DNA from: Dysgonomonadaceae bacterium zrk40
GTDB lineage: Bacteria > Bacteroidota > Bacteroidia > Bacteroidales > Dysgonomonadaceae
Direction of reading: 5' to 3'
DNA length: 64,000 bases
Assembly: GCA_016916535.1 (NCBI GenBank)
Contig: CP070276.1
Coordinates: 1,302,001 to 1,366,000 of the forward strand
Positions 54,306 to 62,509 of this stretch are shown piece after piece. The first letter of the stretch is position 1; every line of letters starts with the position of its first letter. The notes under the pieces are model-generated. The model searched no databases. It was not told the origin of the DNA and saw only the letters and a program-made list of their open reading frames with translations. The position numbers and the translations under genes were made by a program.

Positions 54306-55913
54306 ATGAAGATCTCAAAATTTACATTCATATCCGGAGTGCTGACGCTGTTGCTCGGAGTCTCATACACCTCCTGCAGCGACTCACTCGACTTGGCTCC
54401 CGTGGACTACTACGGCAGTGAATCTTACTGGAAAACGGAAGCACATGCGGCAGGATACATCGATGGTATCCACAAGCACCTGAGAGATGCTGCATGGCAA
54501 CATACCATAGTTTTTGGAGAACTGAGGGGAGGCCACTTCATCTCTGGCACGAGCGGTGATGGCTCATCGGTGTTCAGCGGCTCAATCATTGAGCAAAACT
54601 TCGATGCCAACAATACCGGAGTGTCAGGATTCGGCAACCTCTACGGCAGAATCACCAACTGCAACCTCTTTATCGCCCGTGTGAAGGATGCCGACTACAT
54701 CGAAGAAGCAAAGAAAAATTATTTCATGGGAATGGTGCACGGCATTCGCGCCTTCTACTACTTCGAGCTCTACCGGATTTATGGCGGGGTACCCCTGAGA
54801 CTGGGAGTTGAAGTGATTGACGGTGAACTGGACCCTACCAAACTCTACATGCCCAGGGCAAATCCCTCGGAGGTGATGGCTCAAATCAAGGATGACCTGC
54901 AGAAATCACTCGATTACTTCGGCACTGTAAATGGATTCAACCCCTATGGGATGGGTAGCAAGGTATACTGGAACAAGGCAGCCACCGAGGCGCTGACCGG
55001 TGAGGTCTACCTCTGGAACGCCAAGGTAACCACCGGTGACAACAGCGCCAATCAGGCTGACCTGGCTGTAGCCAAACAACACCTTGAGAATGTGGCAAAC
55101 AACTACGGCTTAAAGATGCTGACCGATTTCTCAAAGGTGTTCGATGCTACGAACAAGGCCAATGACGAAATCATCTTCGCCATCCGCTACGCCGAGGGTG
55201 AGGCATCAAACGAGGCCAGTTACTTTGTATACAACGTGGGTACCGGCCAGACCAACAGGAACTCCTACCTGGAAGATGGCACACTCTTTGACGATCCGCT
55301 GCAACTGGCAACCACCTCTTCGATGCAACGCTATGAATACAAAAAAGAGTTCTTCGAACGCTTTGATATGTTGGACAGCCGCCGCAACGCCACCTTTTTA
55401 CCCGCATACAACAAAGACGAAGAGGGGCAACTGGTGCTGAGGGGGACCCATGTGAAGAAAAACATCGGTTACATCAACTCCAACGGTATCCGCCAATGGG
55501 TGGGCGATTATATCTACTACCGCTTGCCCTGGGTCTACCTATCGCTGGCTGAAATTGCTAACATGGAAGGTGACAACCCCAAGGTGGAGGAGTACATCAA
55601 CAAGGTACGCCAGCGTGCATACGGAGACAACTGGAGCAGTGAAGTTGCTTTTACTGCCGGTGATTTCACCACCAACGAACTGGCGATCCTGCATGAGAAG
55701 GACAAAGAGTTCGTACAGGAGGGTCAACGCTGGTGGGACCTGCGACGCATGACCCTCACCAAGGGAGGCAAACACCTGGTATTCACACCGGAGGGGAGCA
55801 TCGACGGCAATCCGATCCTGAACGAAGCCACTGAAGCACACAAGGTACTCTGGCCGCTCAACAAGGGACTCCTCGACAACGATGATGCCTTGGAGCAAAC
55901 TCCGGGATACTAA
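54306..55913 (+). CDS. SusD/RagB-family surface glycan-binding lipoprotein
   Basis: A 535-residue lipoprotein. The signal peptide ends at SYTSCSDSLDLAP (Cys near 24). The SusD-like helical fold has ESYWKTEAHAAGYIDGIHKH (about 40-59), GMVHGIRAFYYFELYRIYGGVPLRLG (about 145-170; two adjoining parts), YYRLPWVYLSLAEIANMEG (about 405-423) and EGQRWWDLRRM (about 478-488). It binds the glycan and gates the SusC channel beneath. I start at the ATG at 54306 rather than the TTG nine bases before. A stable hairpin follows the gene. Confidence 0.95.
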   Translation: MKISKFTFISGVLTLLLGVSYTSCSDSLDLAPVDYYGSESYWKTEAHAAGYIDGIHKHLRDAAWQHTIVFGELRGGHFISGTSGDGSSVFSGSIIEQNFDANNTGVSGFGNLYGRITNCNLFIARVKDADYIEEAKKNYFMGMVHGIRAFYYFELYRIYGGVPLRLGVEVIDGELDPTKLYMPRANPSEVMAQIKDDLQKSLDYFGTVNGFNPYGMGSKVYWNKAATEALTGEVYLWNAKVTTGDNSANQADLAVAKQHLENVANNYGLKMLTDFSKVFDATNKANDEIIFAIRYAEGEASNEASYFVYNVGTGQTNRNSYLEDGTLFDDPLQLATTSSMQRYEYKKEFFERFDMLDSRRNATFLPAYNKDEEGQLVLRGTHVKKNIGYINSNGIRQWVGDYIYYRLPWVYLSLAEIANMEGDNPKVEEYINKVRQRAYGDNWSSEVAFTAGDFTTNELAILHEKDKEFVQEGQRWWDLRRMTLTKGGKHLVFTPEGSIDGNPILNEATEAHKVLWPLNKGLLDNDDALEQTPGY

Positions 55914-55934
55914 CCCCTATCCCTGAACAGTGAT

Positions 55935-55978
55935 AATCCAAAGATGGCATTGAACCCAATTAATGCTATCTTTGGATT
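55935..55978 (+). terminator. Long stem-loop between susD and the esterase genes
   Basis: A 17-bp stem, AATCCAAAGATGGCATT with AATGCTATCTTTGGATT (one G-U pair), and a 10-nt loop. Only TTTG follows rather than a long T-tract, so it may be a partial terminator, an RNA-stabilising 3' end for susCD, or both. Confidence 0.7.
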
Positions 55979-55999
55979 TGTTTCAAAATAAAAGAACAG

Positions 56000-56686
56000 A
56001 TGCGATCAATCTTCCTTCACACAGCCCTTATCCTTTCACTGCTGAGTAGCCATGCACAGCCGGGAAGTTCGGGAGAACAACCTGCCAGGAAATATTCAAC
56101 CTTCTATCACCAGCGGGCTTCACTCTTTGAAAGACTGCCGATAACGGGAACGGATATCCTTTTTGTGGGCAACAGCATCACCAATGGCGGTGAGTGGGCA
56201 GAGCTTTTTGACAATCCCCGCATAAAAAACCGTGGCATCAGCGGAGATATCTGCGAAGGTGTTTACGACAGGCTGGAGCCGCTACTGGAGGGAAAACCGG
56301 ATAAAATATTCCTGCTAATCGGCATCAACGACCTTGCACGGGGTAATTCACCCGACTCGATCATTGTCCAAACCGGCAGGATAACAGATAGGATCAGACG
56401 TAAGTCACCTGGGACAAAGATCTACCTGCAGAGCATTCTACCTGTGAACGAATGTTACGGGATGTTTGAGGGACATACCAGACATCGTCAGATAATTGCA
56501 CCACTGAATAAGCGATTGAAGGAGATGGCCGAAACAAAATCAATCACATTTATCGACCTTTACAGCCATTTCGTGAACCCCGGGAGCGATAGGCTGGATA
56601 CCCTCTACAGCAATGACGGTCTCCATCTTATGGGTGAGGGATACCTAAAGTGGGCGGAGATCGTGAAACCTTATCTGGAAGAATAA
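56000..56686 (+). CDS. Exported SGNH/GDSL esterase
   Basis: A 228-residue SGNH hydrolase with a signal peptide (about 1-19, ending SSHAQ). Block I is ILFVGNSITNGGEWAELF (nucleophile Ser near 58), block II has the Gly in NRGISGDICEGV, block III is LLIGINDLARG (Asn near 113), and block V is SNDGLHLMGEGY (Asp and His near 205-208). It should remove O-acyl groups from carbohydrate. It lies 3 bp before a second, larger esterase, in a sialoglycan locus, so O-acetylated sialic acid is a likely substrate class. Confidence 0.88.
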   Translation: MRSIFLHTALILSLLSSHAQPGSSGEQPARKYSTFYHQRASLFERLPITGTDILFVGNSITNGGEWAELFDNPRIKNRGISGDICEGVYDRLEPLLEGKPDKIFLLIGINDLARGNSPDSIIVQTGRITDRIRRKSPGTKIYLQSILPVNECYGMFEGHTRHRQIIAPLNKRLKEMAETKSITFIDLYSHFVNPGSDRLDTLYSNDGLHLMGEGYLKWAEIVKPYLEE

Positions 56687-56689
56687 GCA

Positions 56690-58765
56690 ATGATGAAAAA
56701 GAATATTCTCTCTATCCTGCTACTTTTTCCGCTGTTGCTATCCGCACAACAGGTGAAGGTGGCCTGCGTGGGCAACTCGGTCACCTATGGTTACAAGCTG
56801 GCGGACCGTTCGTCGCACGCCTATCCTGTACAACTGCAGCAGCTGCTGGGAGATGACTACAGGGTGGAGAACTTCGGCCACAGCGGCGCCACACTGCTGG
56901 AAAAGGGTCACAACCCCTACCGGGAGCTGCCTGCATTTGAAAATGCGGTTACCTTCGAGCCCGATATCGTGGTGATCCACCTGGGACTGAACGACACCGA
57001 CCCGCGTAACTGGCCCAGATTCCGGGACGAGTTCACCAAAGACTACATAGACCTGATCCGCACCTTCCGGCAGTTAAAGCCTGACACCAAAGTATGGATC
57101 TGCCGCCTGACACCCATTTTCAGCTGGCACCCCCGCTTCAAGTCGAGCACCCGTGTATGGTACGACCAGGTGCAACGAGAGATCGAACGGGTAGCAGCAG
57201 TGACCGGCGTACCGCTGATCGACCTGAACAGTCCCCTCTACAACCGCCCCGACCTCTTCCCCGATGCACTCCACCCTACGACCGAGGGAGCGGGTATCAT
57301 CGCAAAAACGGTATACGGTGCTCTCACGGGCGATTTTGGCGGACTGCATCTGCCGGAGATATTCAGCAACCATATGGTGATGCAGCGCCACAACCCTGTG
57401 AAATTCTGGGGTACCGCCAATGCGGCGACCGAGGTGACCATCCGTTTCGCTGGGAAGACAGGCAAGACGCGAACAGGCGACAACGGGAGATGGGAGATCA
57501 CATTTCCACCGATGAAGGCAGGTGGTCCTTACAAGGCCACCATCACAAATGAAGAGAGCACCATCCACCTCACCGACATCCTGATGGGTGAGGTGTGGAT
57601 CTGCTCCGGCCAGTCCAACATTGCATTCCGGCTGCAGGATGCCGCCACAGCAAAGGAAGATATCCCTCTCTCCGCGAACAGTCAGATCCGCTTCTTCGAT
57701 ATGAAGGAAATCGCACCAACCAATGCCATGGAGTGGGATGAGGGCGTGCTGTCAAGGGTGAACCGGCTCGAATATTACCACCCCACATCCTGGACCCTAT
57801 CAGACACACTCACGGCAAAACAGTTCTCCGCCGTGGGTTACCATTTCGGCAGAATGCTGCAGGAGCAGCTGGGTGTGCCCGTGGGACTGATCCACAATGC
57901 TATCGGCGGCTCACCCACCGAGGCGTGGATCGACCGAAAAAGCATGGAGCATGACCCGCTGATGGTCGACTTCTTCACCAATTGGCACAACAACGACTTC
58001 ATCGATGGATGGGTGCGTGAGAGGGGCATGCAGAACATCGTCCGTGCAAAAGAGAACCCCTTTCAACAACATCCTTACAAGCCCTCCTACCTCTTTGAGA
58101 GCGGTATGGCCCCGATTACCCGCTATCCCGTAGCCGGTGCCATTTGGTACCAGGGTGAGTCGAACGCCAATAATGTGGAGCTGCATGAGCAGTTGCTCCC
58201 CGCCATGGTGGATAGCTGGCGCAACGCCTGGGAGCAAGATTTCCCCTTCTACTACGTGCAGCTCTCCAGCATGGAGACAGGACGCGAGTCGTGGGGACAC
58301 TTCCGCGACAGCCAGCGCAGGCTGACGGAACAGATTCCCCGCTCCGGAATGGTGGTCACCTCTGATCTGGGGCACCGGACCGATGTCCACCCACGTAGGA
58401 AGAAAGAGGTGGGTGAGCGGCTGGCCCGGCTGGCACTGGCTTACACCTACGGAAAGAAAATCTCCAAAAGCGGACCACTCTATCGCAGGGTGCAGTTTGA
58501 GGGAGAAAGAGCCATCGTATCCTTCAGTGAGGCAAAGAGATTGCGTTCCTCTGACAACAAGCCGGTGCGCGATGCCGAGCTGGCGGGAGCTGACAAAATA
58601 TTCTACCCGGCAGAGGCAGTGATCCGGGGCAACCAACTGGTGGTGACGAGCGATAAGGCACCCCATCCCGTGTTCGTGCGCTATGGTTGGAGCTCCTACA
58701 CTGAAGGCAACTTGGTCAATGAAGCGGGACTACCCGCCTCCACCTTCTCATCAGAGAATCCATAA
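56690..58765 (+). CDS. Two-domain sialate O-acetylesterase (NanS-like)
   Basis: A 691-residue exported protein. The signal peptide is about 1-19 (ending LLSAQ). The first domain (about 20-215) is an SGNH esterase: VACVGNSVTYGYKL (Ser near 29), NFGHSGATLL, VIHLGLNDTDPRNW and FPDALHPTTEGAGI (Asp/His near 190). The second (about 225-690) is the sialate O-acetylesterase SASA domain: GEVWICSGQSNIAFRL (Ser near 306), LIHNAIGGSPTEAWID, AIWYQGESNANNVELH and the late SDLGHRTDVHPRRKKEVGERLA (His near 565; two adjoining parts). It should strip O-acetyl groups that block sialidase. Tannerella NanS has the same two-domain plan (from memory). Confidence 0.9.
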   Translation: MMKKNILSILLLFPLLLSAQQVKVACVGNSVTYGYKLADRSSHAYPVQLQQLLGDDYRVENFGHSGATLLEKGHNPYRELPAFENAVTFEPDIVVIHLGLNDTDPRNWPRFRDEFTKDYIDLIRTFRQLKPDTKVWICRLTPIFSWHPRFKSSTRVWYDQVQREIERVAAVTGVPLIDLNSPLYNRPDLFPDALHPTTEGAGIIAKTVYGALTGDFGGLHLPEIFSNHMVMQRHNPVKFWGTANAATEVTIRFAGKTGKTRTGDNGRWEITFPPMKAGGPYKATITNEESTIHLTDILMGEVWICSGQSNIAFRLQDAATAKEDIPLSANSQIRFFDMKEIAPTNAMEWDEGVLSRVNRLEYYHPTSWTLSDTLTAKQFSAVGYHFGRMLQEQLGVPVGLIHNAIGGSPTEAWIDRKSMEHDPLMVDFFTNWHNNDFIDGWVRERGMQNIVRAKENPFQQHPYKPSYLFESGMAPITRYPVAGAIWYQGESNANNVELHEQLLPAMVDSWRNAWEQDFPFYYVQLSSMETGRESWGHFRDSQRRLTEQIPRSGMVVTSDLGHRTDVHPRRKKEVGERLARLALAYTYGKKISKSGPLYRRVQFEGERAIVSFSEAKRLRSSDNKPVRDAELAGADKIFYPAEAVIRGNQLVVTSDKAPHPVFVRYGWSSYTEGNLVNEAGLPASTFSSENP

Positions 58766-58823
58766 TATAACAGAGGGTTTAGCCGATGAATAACATCGGG
58801 GCTCCCCCCAGAAATTTGACAAC

Positions 58824-60503
58824 ATGCATCAACTCACGCTAACCTCACTCCTGTTGCTCTTCACCGCCGCGGTTGCTCCGGCAGCTGAGGCAGTAGCAGC
58901 TGCTCCCGACAGCACGATATGGGCACCGCAAGTGGTTGGAACACCTCCCAGTGATGCCTACATCGGCCTCTCACTCCTGGAGGATGGTGAGATCCGCCAC
59001 TACAACTATGGAGAGCAGGCGGAACCGGGTTCCTTCTACCTCTCCAGCCACGACAAGGGATCCACATGGAAGAAGGTAAACATCCCGAAGGAGATCCCCT
59101 TCGCCGACAGCCGCAGCCCCCTCAGCGGCGAATACATCCGGCTGACAGCTGCACCGGGGATGGGCACCTATGCCATCCGTACCATGGGTGGTCTGGAGGG
59201 TGGACGTGAGTTGCTTAAAGTATCTGACACCATGGCGATCATGCTAAAACCACCCCTCTTCACAAGACAGGGCAAACGGATGATCGTCGCCGGACACTAC
59301 GGCCTGCAGAAAGGACTTCCCAGGGCATGCTTCACCTTTTACTCCGACGACGACGGCCGCAACTGGCAGCGTTCATCGCTGATCACAACTCCCGATCACC
59401 AGGGAGGCGGTTTCCACGACGGCATTCGCTGGAACCACGGCGCCGCAGAGCCGACAGTGGTGGAGCTGAGCGACGGTCGTCTCTGGATGCTGATACGCAC
59501 CTCGCAGGATCATCACTACCAATCCTTCTCGGAAGACGGGGGAGTTACCTGGAGCGAAGCCGCTCCCTCACCATTCTACGGCACCATCACCATGCCTACC
59601 ATCGGCCGCCTGCAGGATGGACGGATCCTCTTCCTATGGTCCAACACCACCCCGCTGCCGGAGGTGAACCAGACTACGGGCGTCTGGGACGATGTCTTCA
59701 CAAATCGAAACGCCATCCACGCGGCAATCTCCTCCGACGAGGGGAGGACATGGCAGGGTTTCCGCGAGCTCTACCTCGACCCGCGACGCGATGCTGCGGA
59801 CTTCGGCCAGACGCCGGGAATCGACAAAAGTGTTCACCAAAGCCAGTTCGTGGAGATGGCACCGGGAGAACTGCTGGTCTCGCTTGGGCAGCACCCGCTG
59901 CACCGCGTGATGGTGCGGTTTCATGCCGACTGGCTCTACGAACAGGAGCGCTACTGCGACTTCACCGACGGGCTGGCACAATGGAGCCTCTTCAGCTACT
60001 TAAAGGGAATTGTCGGGCACTGCGGCTACAACCGCACCGCGGGATGCAGCCTCGAGGAGGGAAAGCTGAAGATACAGTATATCGAGAACGACTCACTGCT
60101 CACCCCGGTAAGGGGTGCCGTCTGGAACTTCCCCGCCTTCCGCAGGGGACACATCACCGCCTCCATCCAATTTAACAGCAGCGATACAAAAGGGAAGCTA
60201 CTGCTCAACGACCGCTGGTTCAACCCCACCGACACAGTAGCTCGTCACTTCGCACCCTTCACGGTGCCGCTCAACCCTGTACTGCTGAGAATCAAGGACA
60301 ATAAACCACACCTGCTGGAGGTGAAGTGGGACCTCGATGCGGTCAGGCCACACGTCCTGGTCACGGTCGACGGTAAGCAACGAATGCGGATCCCACTGGC
60401 CAACGAGTCGCTCCACGGCCTCTCCTACCTCCACCTCCTGAGCGACACCAATCCCGGCGACAAGGGATACCTGGTTGAATGGGTAAAAGCAGAAGCACTT
60501 TAA
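58824..60503 (+). CDS. Sialidase-fold (Asp-box) glycoside hydrolase, candidate sialidase
   Basis: A 559-residue exported protein with signal peptide about 1-21. Four Asp-boxes (SxDxGxTW) mark a six-bladed beta-propeller: SSHDKGSTW (about 74), YSDDDGRNW (about 173), FSEDGGVTW (about 238) and SSDEGRTW (about 303). GAAEPTVVELSDGRLWMLIRT (about 208-228, two parts) is the strand with the acidic and Arg candidates. The C-terminal about 170 residues (from YCDFTDGLAQWSLF) look like a jelly-roll carbohydrate-binding domain. The classical GH33 RIP motif before the first Asp-box is not seen. The locus points to sialic acid release, but exact linkage and family are unproven. Confidence 0.78.
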   Translation: MHQLTLTSLLLLFTAAVAPAAEAVAAAPDSTIWAPQVVGTPPSDAYIGLSLLEDGEIRHYNYGEQAEPGSFYLSSHDKGSTWKKVNIPKEIPFADSRSPLSGEYIRLTAAPGMGTYAIRTMGGLEGGRELLKVSDTMAIMLKPPLFTRQGKRMIVAGHYGLQKGLPRACFTFYSDDDGRNWQRSSLITTPDHQGGGFHDGIRWNHGAAEPTVVELSDGRLWMLIRTSQDHHYQSFSEDGGVTWSEAAPSPFYGTITMPTIGRLQDGRILFLWSNTTPLPEVNQTTGVWDDVFTNRNAIHAAISSDEGRTWQGFRELYLDPRRDAADFGQTPGIDKSVHQSQFVEMAPGELLVSLGQHPLHRVMVRFHADWLYEQERYCDFTDGLAQWSLFSYLKGIVGHCGYNRTAGCSLEEGKLKIQYIENDSLLTPVRGAVWNFPAFRRGHITASIQFNSSDTKGKLLLNDRWFNPTDTVARHFAPFTVPLNPVLLRIKDNKPHLLEVKWDLDAVRPHVLVTVDGKQRMRIPLANESLHGLSYLHLLSDTNPGDKGYLVEWVKAEAL

Positions 60504-60525
60504 CTGAATAACAAAGAGAACAGAT

Positions 60526-62478
60526 ATGAAGATCACAACATTCCTACTAACCTCACTACTGCTCCTCTCCTGCAGGAGTGGAGAGAAAGAGCAATCACTG
60601 CAGCTGTTGCCGCAGCCGCAGATGCTCACCCTGGCCCCCTCCGGACAGCACCGTCTCCATCAGGGAGCACCCGATCCATCGCTCATTACCATAAGGCAGG
60701 TGGATGCGATCCCCGCAGCAGAGGTGAACCCCGACGAGGCCTATCGCCTGGAAATCACACCTGACTCTATCCTGATGGAGGCCACCACGGAGAAAGGAAT
60801 CTACTGGGCCCGGCAGACGCTGAACCAGCTCGTCGCCTCCTCAGACGGTAACAGCCTCCCCGCGCTCGAGATCACCGACTGGCCCGCCTTCCGTGTGCGC
60901 GGATTCATGCACGACGTGGGTCGAAGCTTCATCTCAGTGGAAGAACTGAAGAAACAGATTACACTCCTCTCACAATTCAAGGTCAACCTATTTCACTGGC
61001 ATCTCTCCGAGAACCAGGGGTGGCGCCTGGAGAGCAAACGCTATCCGCAACTCAACGACAGCAGCAGCTTCACACGGCTGGCGGGAGAGTACTACACCAT
61101 TGCAGATGCCCATGAGATCGCCGCCCACTGCCGGGCCCACAACATGCTGCTGATACCGGAGATAGACATGCCGGGCCACAGCGCCGCCTTCGTGCGGGCC
61201 ACCGGGCACGATATGCAATCGCCCGAAGGGATGAAGATATTAAAGGATCTGATGGAGGAGATCTGCACCGAGGTGTTCCCCGATGCCCCCTGGATCCATA
61301 TCGGCACCGATGAGGTGCAGTTCACCAACCCCTCCTTCGTGCCGGAAATGGTGTCACACATCAGGGGACTGGGCAAGAAGGTGATATCCTGGAACCCGGG
61401 ATGGAAATACCAGTCGGGTGAGATCGATGCCACGCAGCTATGGAGTTACCGCGGCAAGGCACAGCCAGGCATCCCCGCCATCGATTCCCGCTTTCACTAC
61501 ATCAATCACTTCGATGCCTTCGGTGATATCGTAGCCCTCTATAACAGCAGAATCTATGACACCGACAAGGGGAGCGACGACATCGCTGGTGCCATCCTCG
61601 CCATCTGGAACGACCGTCTCCTGGAGAAAGAGGAGCAGATCATGCTGCAGAACCACTTCTACCCCAATATGCTCGCGCTGGCCGAAAGGGCCTGGCGCGG
61701 AGGCGGATCGGAATACTTCAACAAGAAGGGTGTCATCCTGCCGGTTGATGAGAAAGATGAATCCTTCCAATCCTTTGCCGACTTTGAACGACGCATGCTC
61801 TGGCACAGCGAGCACACCTTTGCCGGCTTACCCTTCCCCTATGTGAAACAGACCGATATACGGTGGCGTATCAGCGACCCCTTCCCAAACGAGGGCGACC
61901 TCTCAGCAGTATTCCCGCCGGAGGAAGCGCTGAGCGACAGCTACCAACACAACGGCGCGACCTACGGATCACACCCCGCGGTGGGCGCCGGCATCTACCT
62001 GCGCCACGTCTGGGGCAGCAATACCGTCCCGGCCTTCTACGATGAACCGCAGGAGAACCATACCGCCTACGCATGGACCTTTGTATGGTCGCCCACAGAG
62101 CAGACAGTAGGACTCTGGGCCACAACGCAGGACTACAGCCGCTCCGAGAGCGACCTGCCACCGCCACAGGGGGAGTGGGACTTCCGGCAAAGCCGCATCT
62201 TCCTCAACGATGAAGCCATTGCCCCACCACGCTGGGAGAACAATCACAATGAAAAAAGTAATGAGGTCACGTTGAAGAATGAGAATTTCACCGCCCGTCC
62301 TCCGCTACCGGTAACCCTGCAGAAAGGATGGAACAAGGTGCTGATCAAACTGCCCATTGCTAAATTCAGCACACCGGAGGTGCGATTGCAGAAATGGATG
62401 TTTTCCTTTGTGTTCGTCACCCCCGACGGAAGCGAACGAGTAGAGGGACTGGTCTACAGCCCCGAAAAAAAGAGATAA
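60526..62478 (+). CDS. Beta-N-acetylhexosaminidase, GH20 lipoprotein
   Basis: A 650-residue protein. A lipoprotein signal (LLLLSCRSGEK, Cys near 16) is followed by a GH20b domain (about 25-120) and a GH20 TIM barrel (about 123-450): RGFMHDVGRSFISVEEL, NLFHWHLSENQGWRLESKRYP (about 145-165; two adjoining parts), IPEIDMPGHSAAFV and WIHIGTDEVQFT with the catalytic Asp-Glu pair near 263. A C-terminal extension of about 150 residues follows. It removes terminal GlcNAc or GalNAc exposed after sialidase action on mucin or N-glycans. It is 22 bp after the sialidase-fold gene. Confidence 0.94.
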   Translation: MKITTFLLTSLLLLSCRSGEKEQSLQLLPQPQMLTLAPSGQHRLHQGAPDPSLITIRQVDAIPAAEVNPDEAYRLEITPDSILMEATTEKGIYWARQTLNQLVASSDGNSLPALEITDWPAFRVRGFMHDVGRSFISVEELKKQITLLSQFKVNLFHWHLSENQGWRLESKRYPQLNDSSSFTRLAGEYYTIADAHEIAAHCRAHNMLLIPEIDMPGHSAAFVRATGHDMQSPEGMKILKDLMEEICTEVFPDAPWIHIGTDEVQFTNPSFVPEMVSHIRGLGKKVISWNPGWKYQSGEIDATQLWSYRGKAQPGIPAIDSRFHYINHFDAFGDIVALYNSRIYDTDKGSDDIAGAILAIWNDRLLEKEEQIMLQNHFYPNMLALAERAWRGGGSEYFNKKGVILPVDEKDESFQSFADFERRMLWHSEHTFAGLPFPYVKQTDIRWRISDPFPNEGDLSAVFPPEEALSDSYQHNGATYGSHPAVGAGIYLRHVWGSNTVPAFYDEPQENHTAYAWTFVWSPTEQTVGLWATTQDYSRSESDLPPPQGEWDFRQSRIFLNDEAIAPPRWENNHNEKSNEVTLKNENFTARPPLPVTLQKGWNKVLIKLPIAKFSTPEVRLQKWMFSFVFVTPDGSERVEGLVYSPEKKR

Positions 62479-62509
62479 AAAGGTTAGAACAGTAAAGATT
62501 GAAGAGCAG

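Noticed and set aside
58749-58823. Possible regulatory element in the short gap before the sialidase-fold gene
   Set aside because: No promoter box, repeat or convincing hairpin could be supported; probably an ordinary intercistronic gap.
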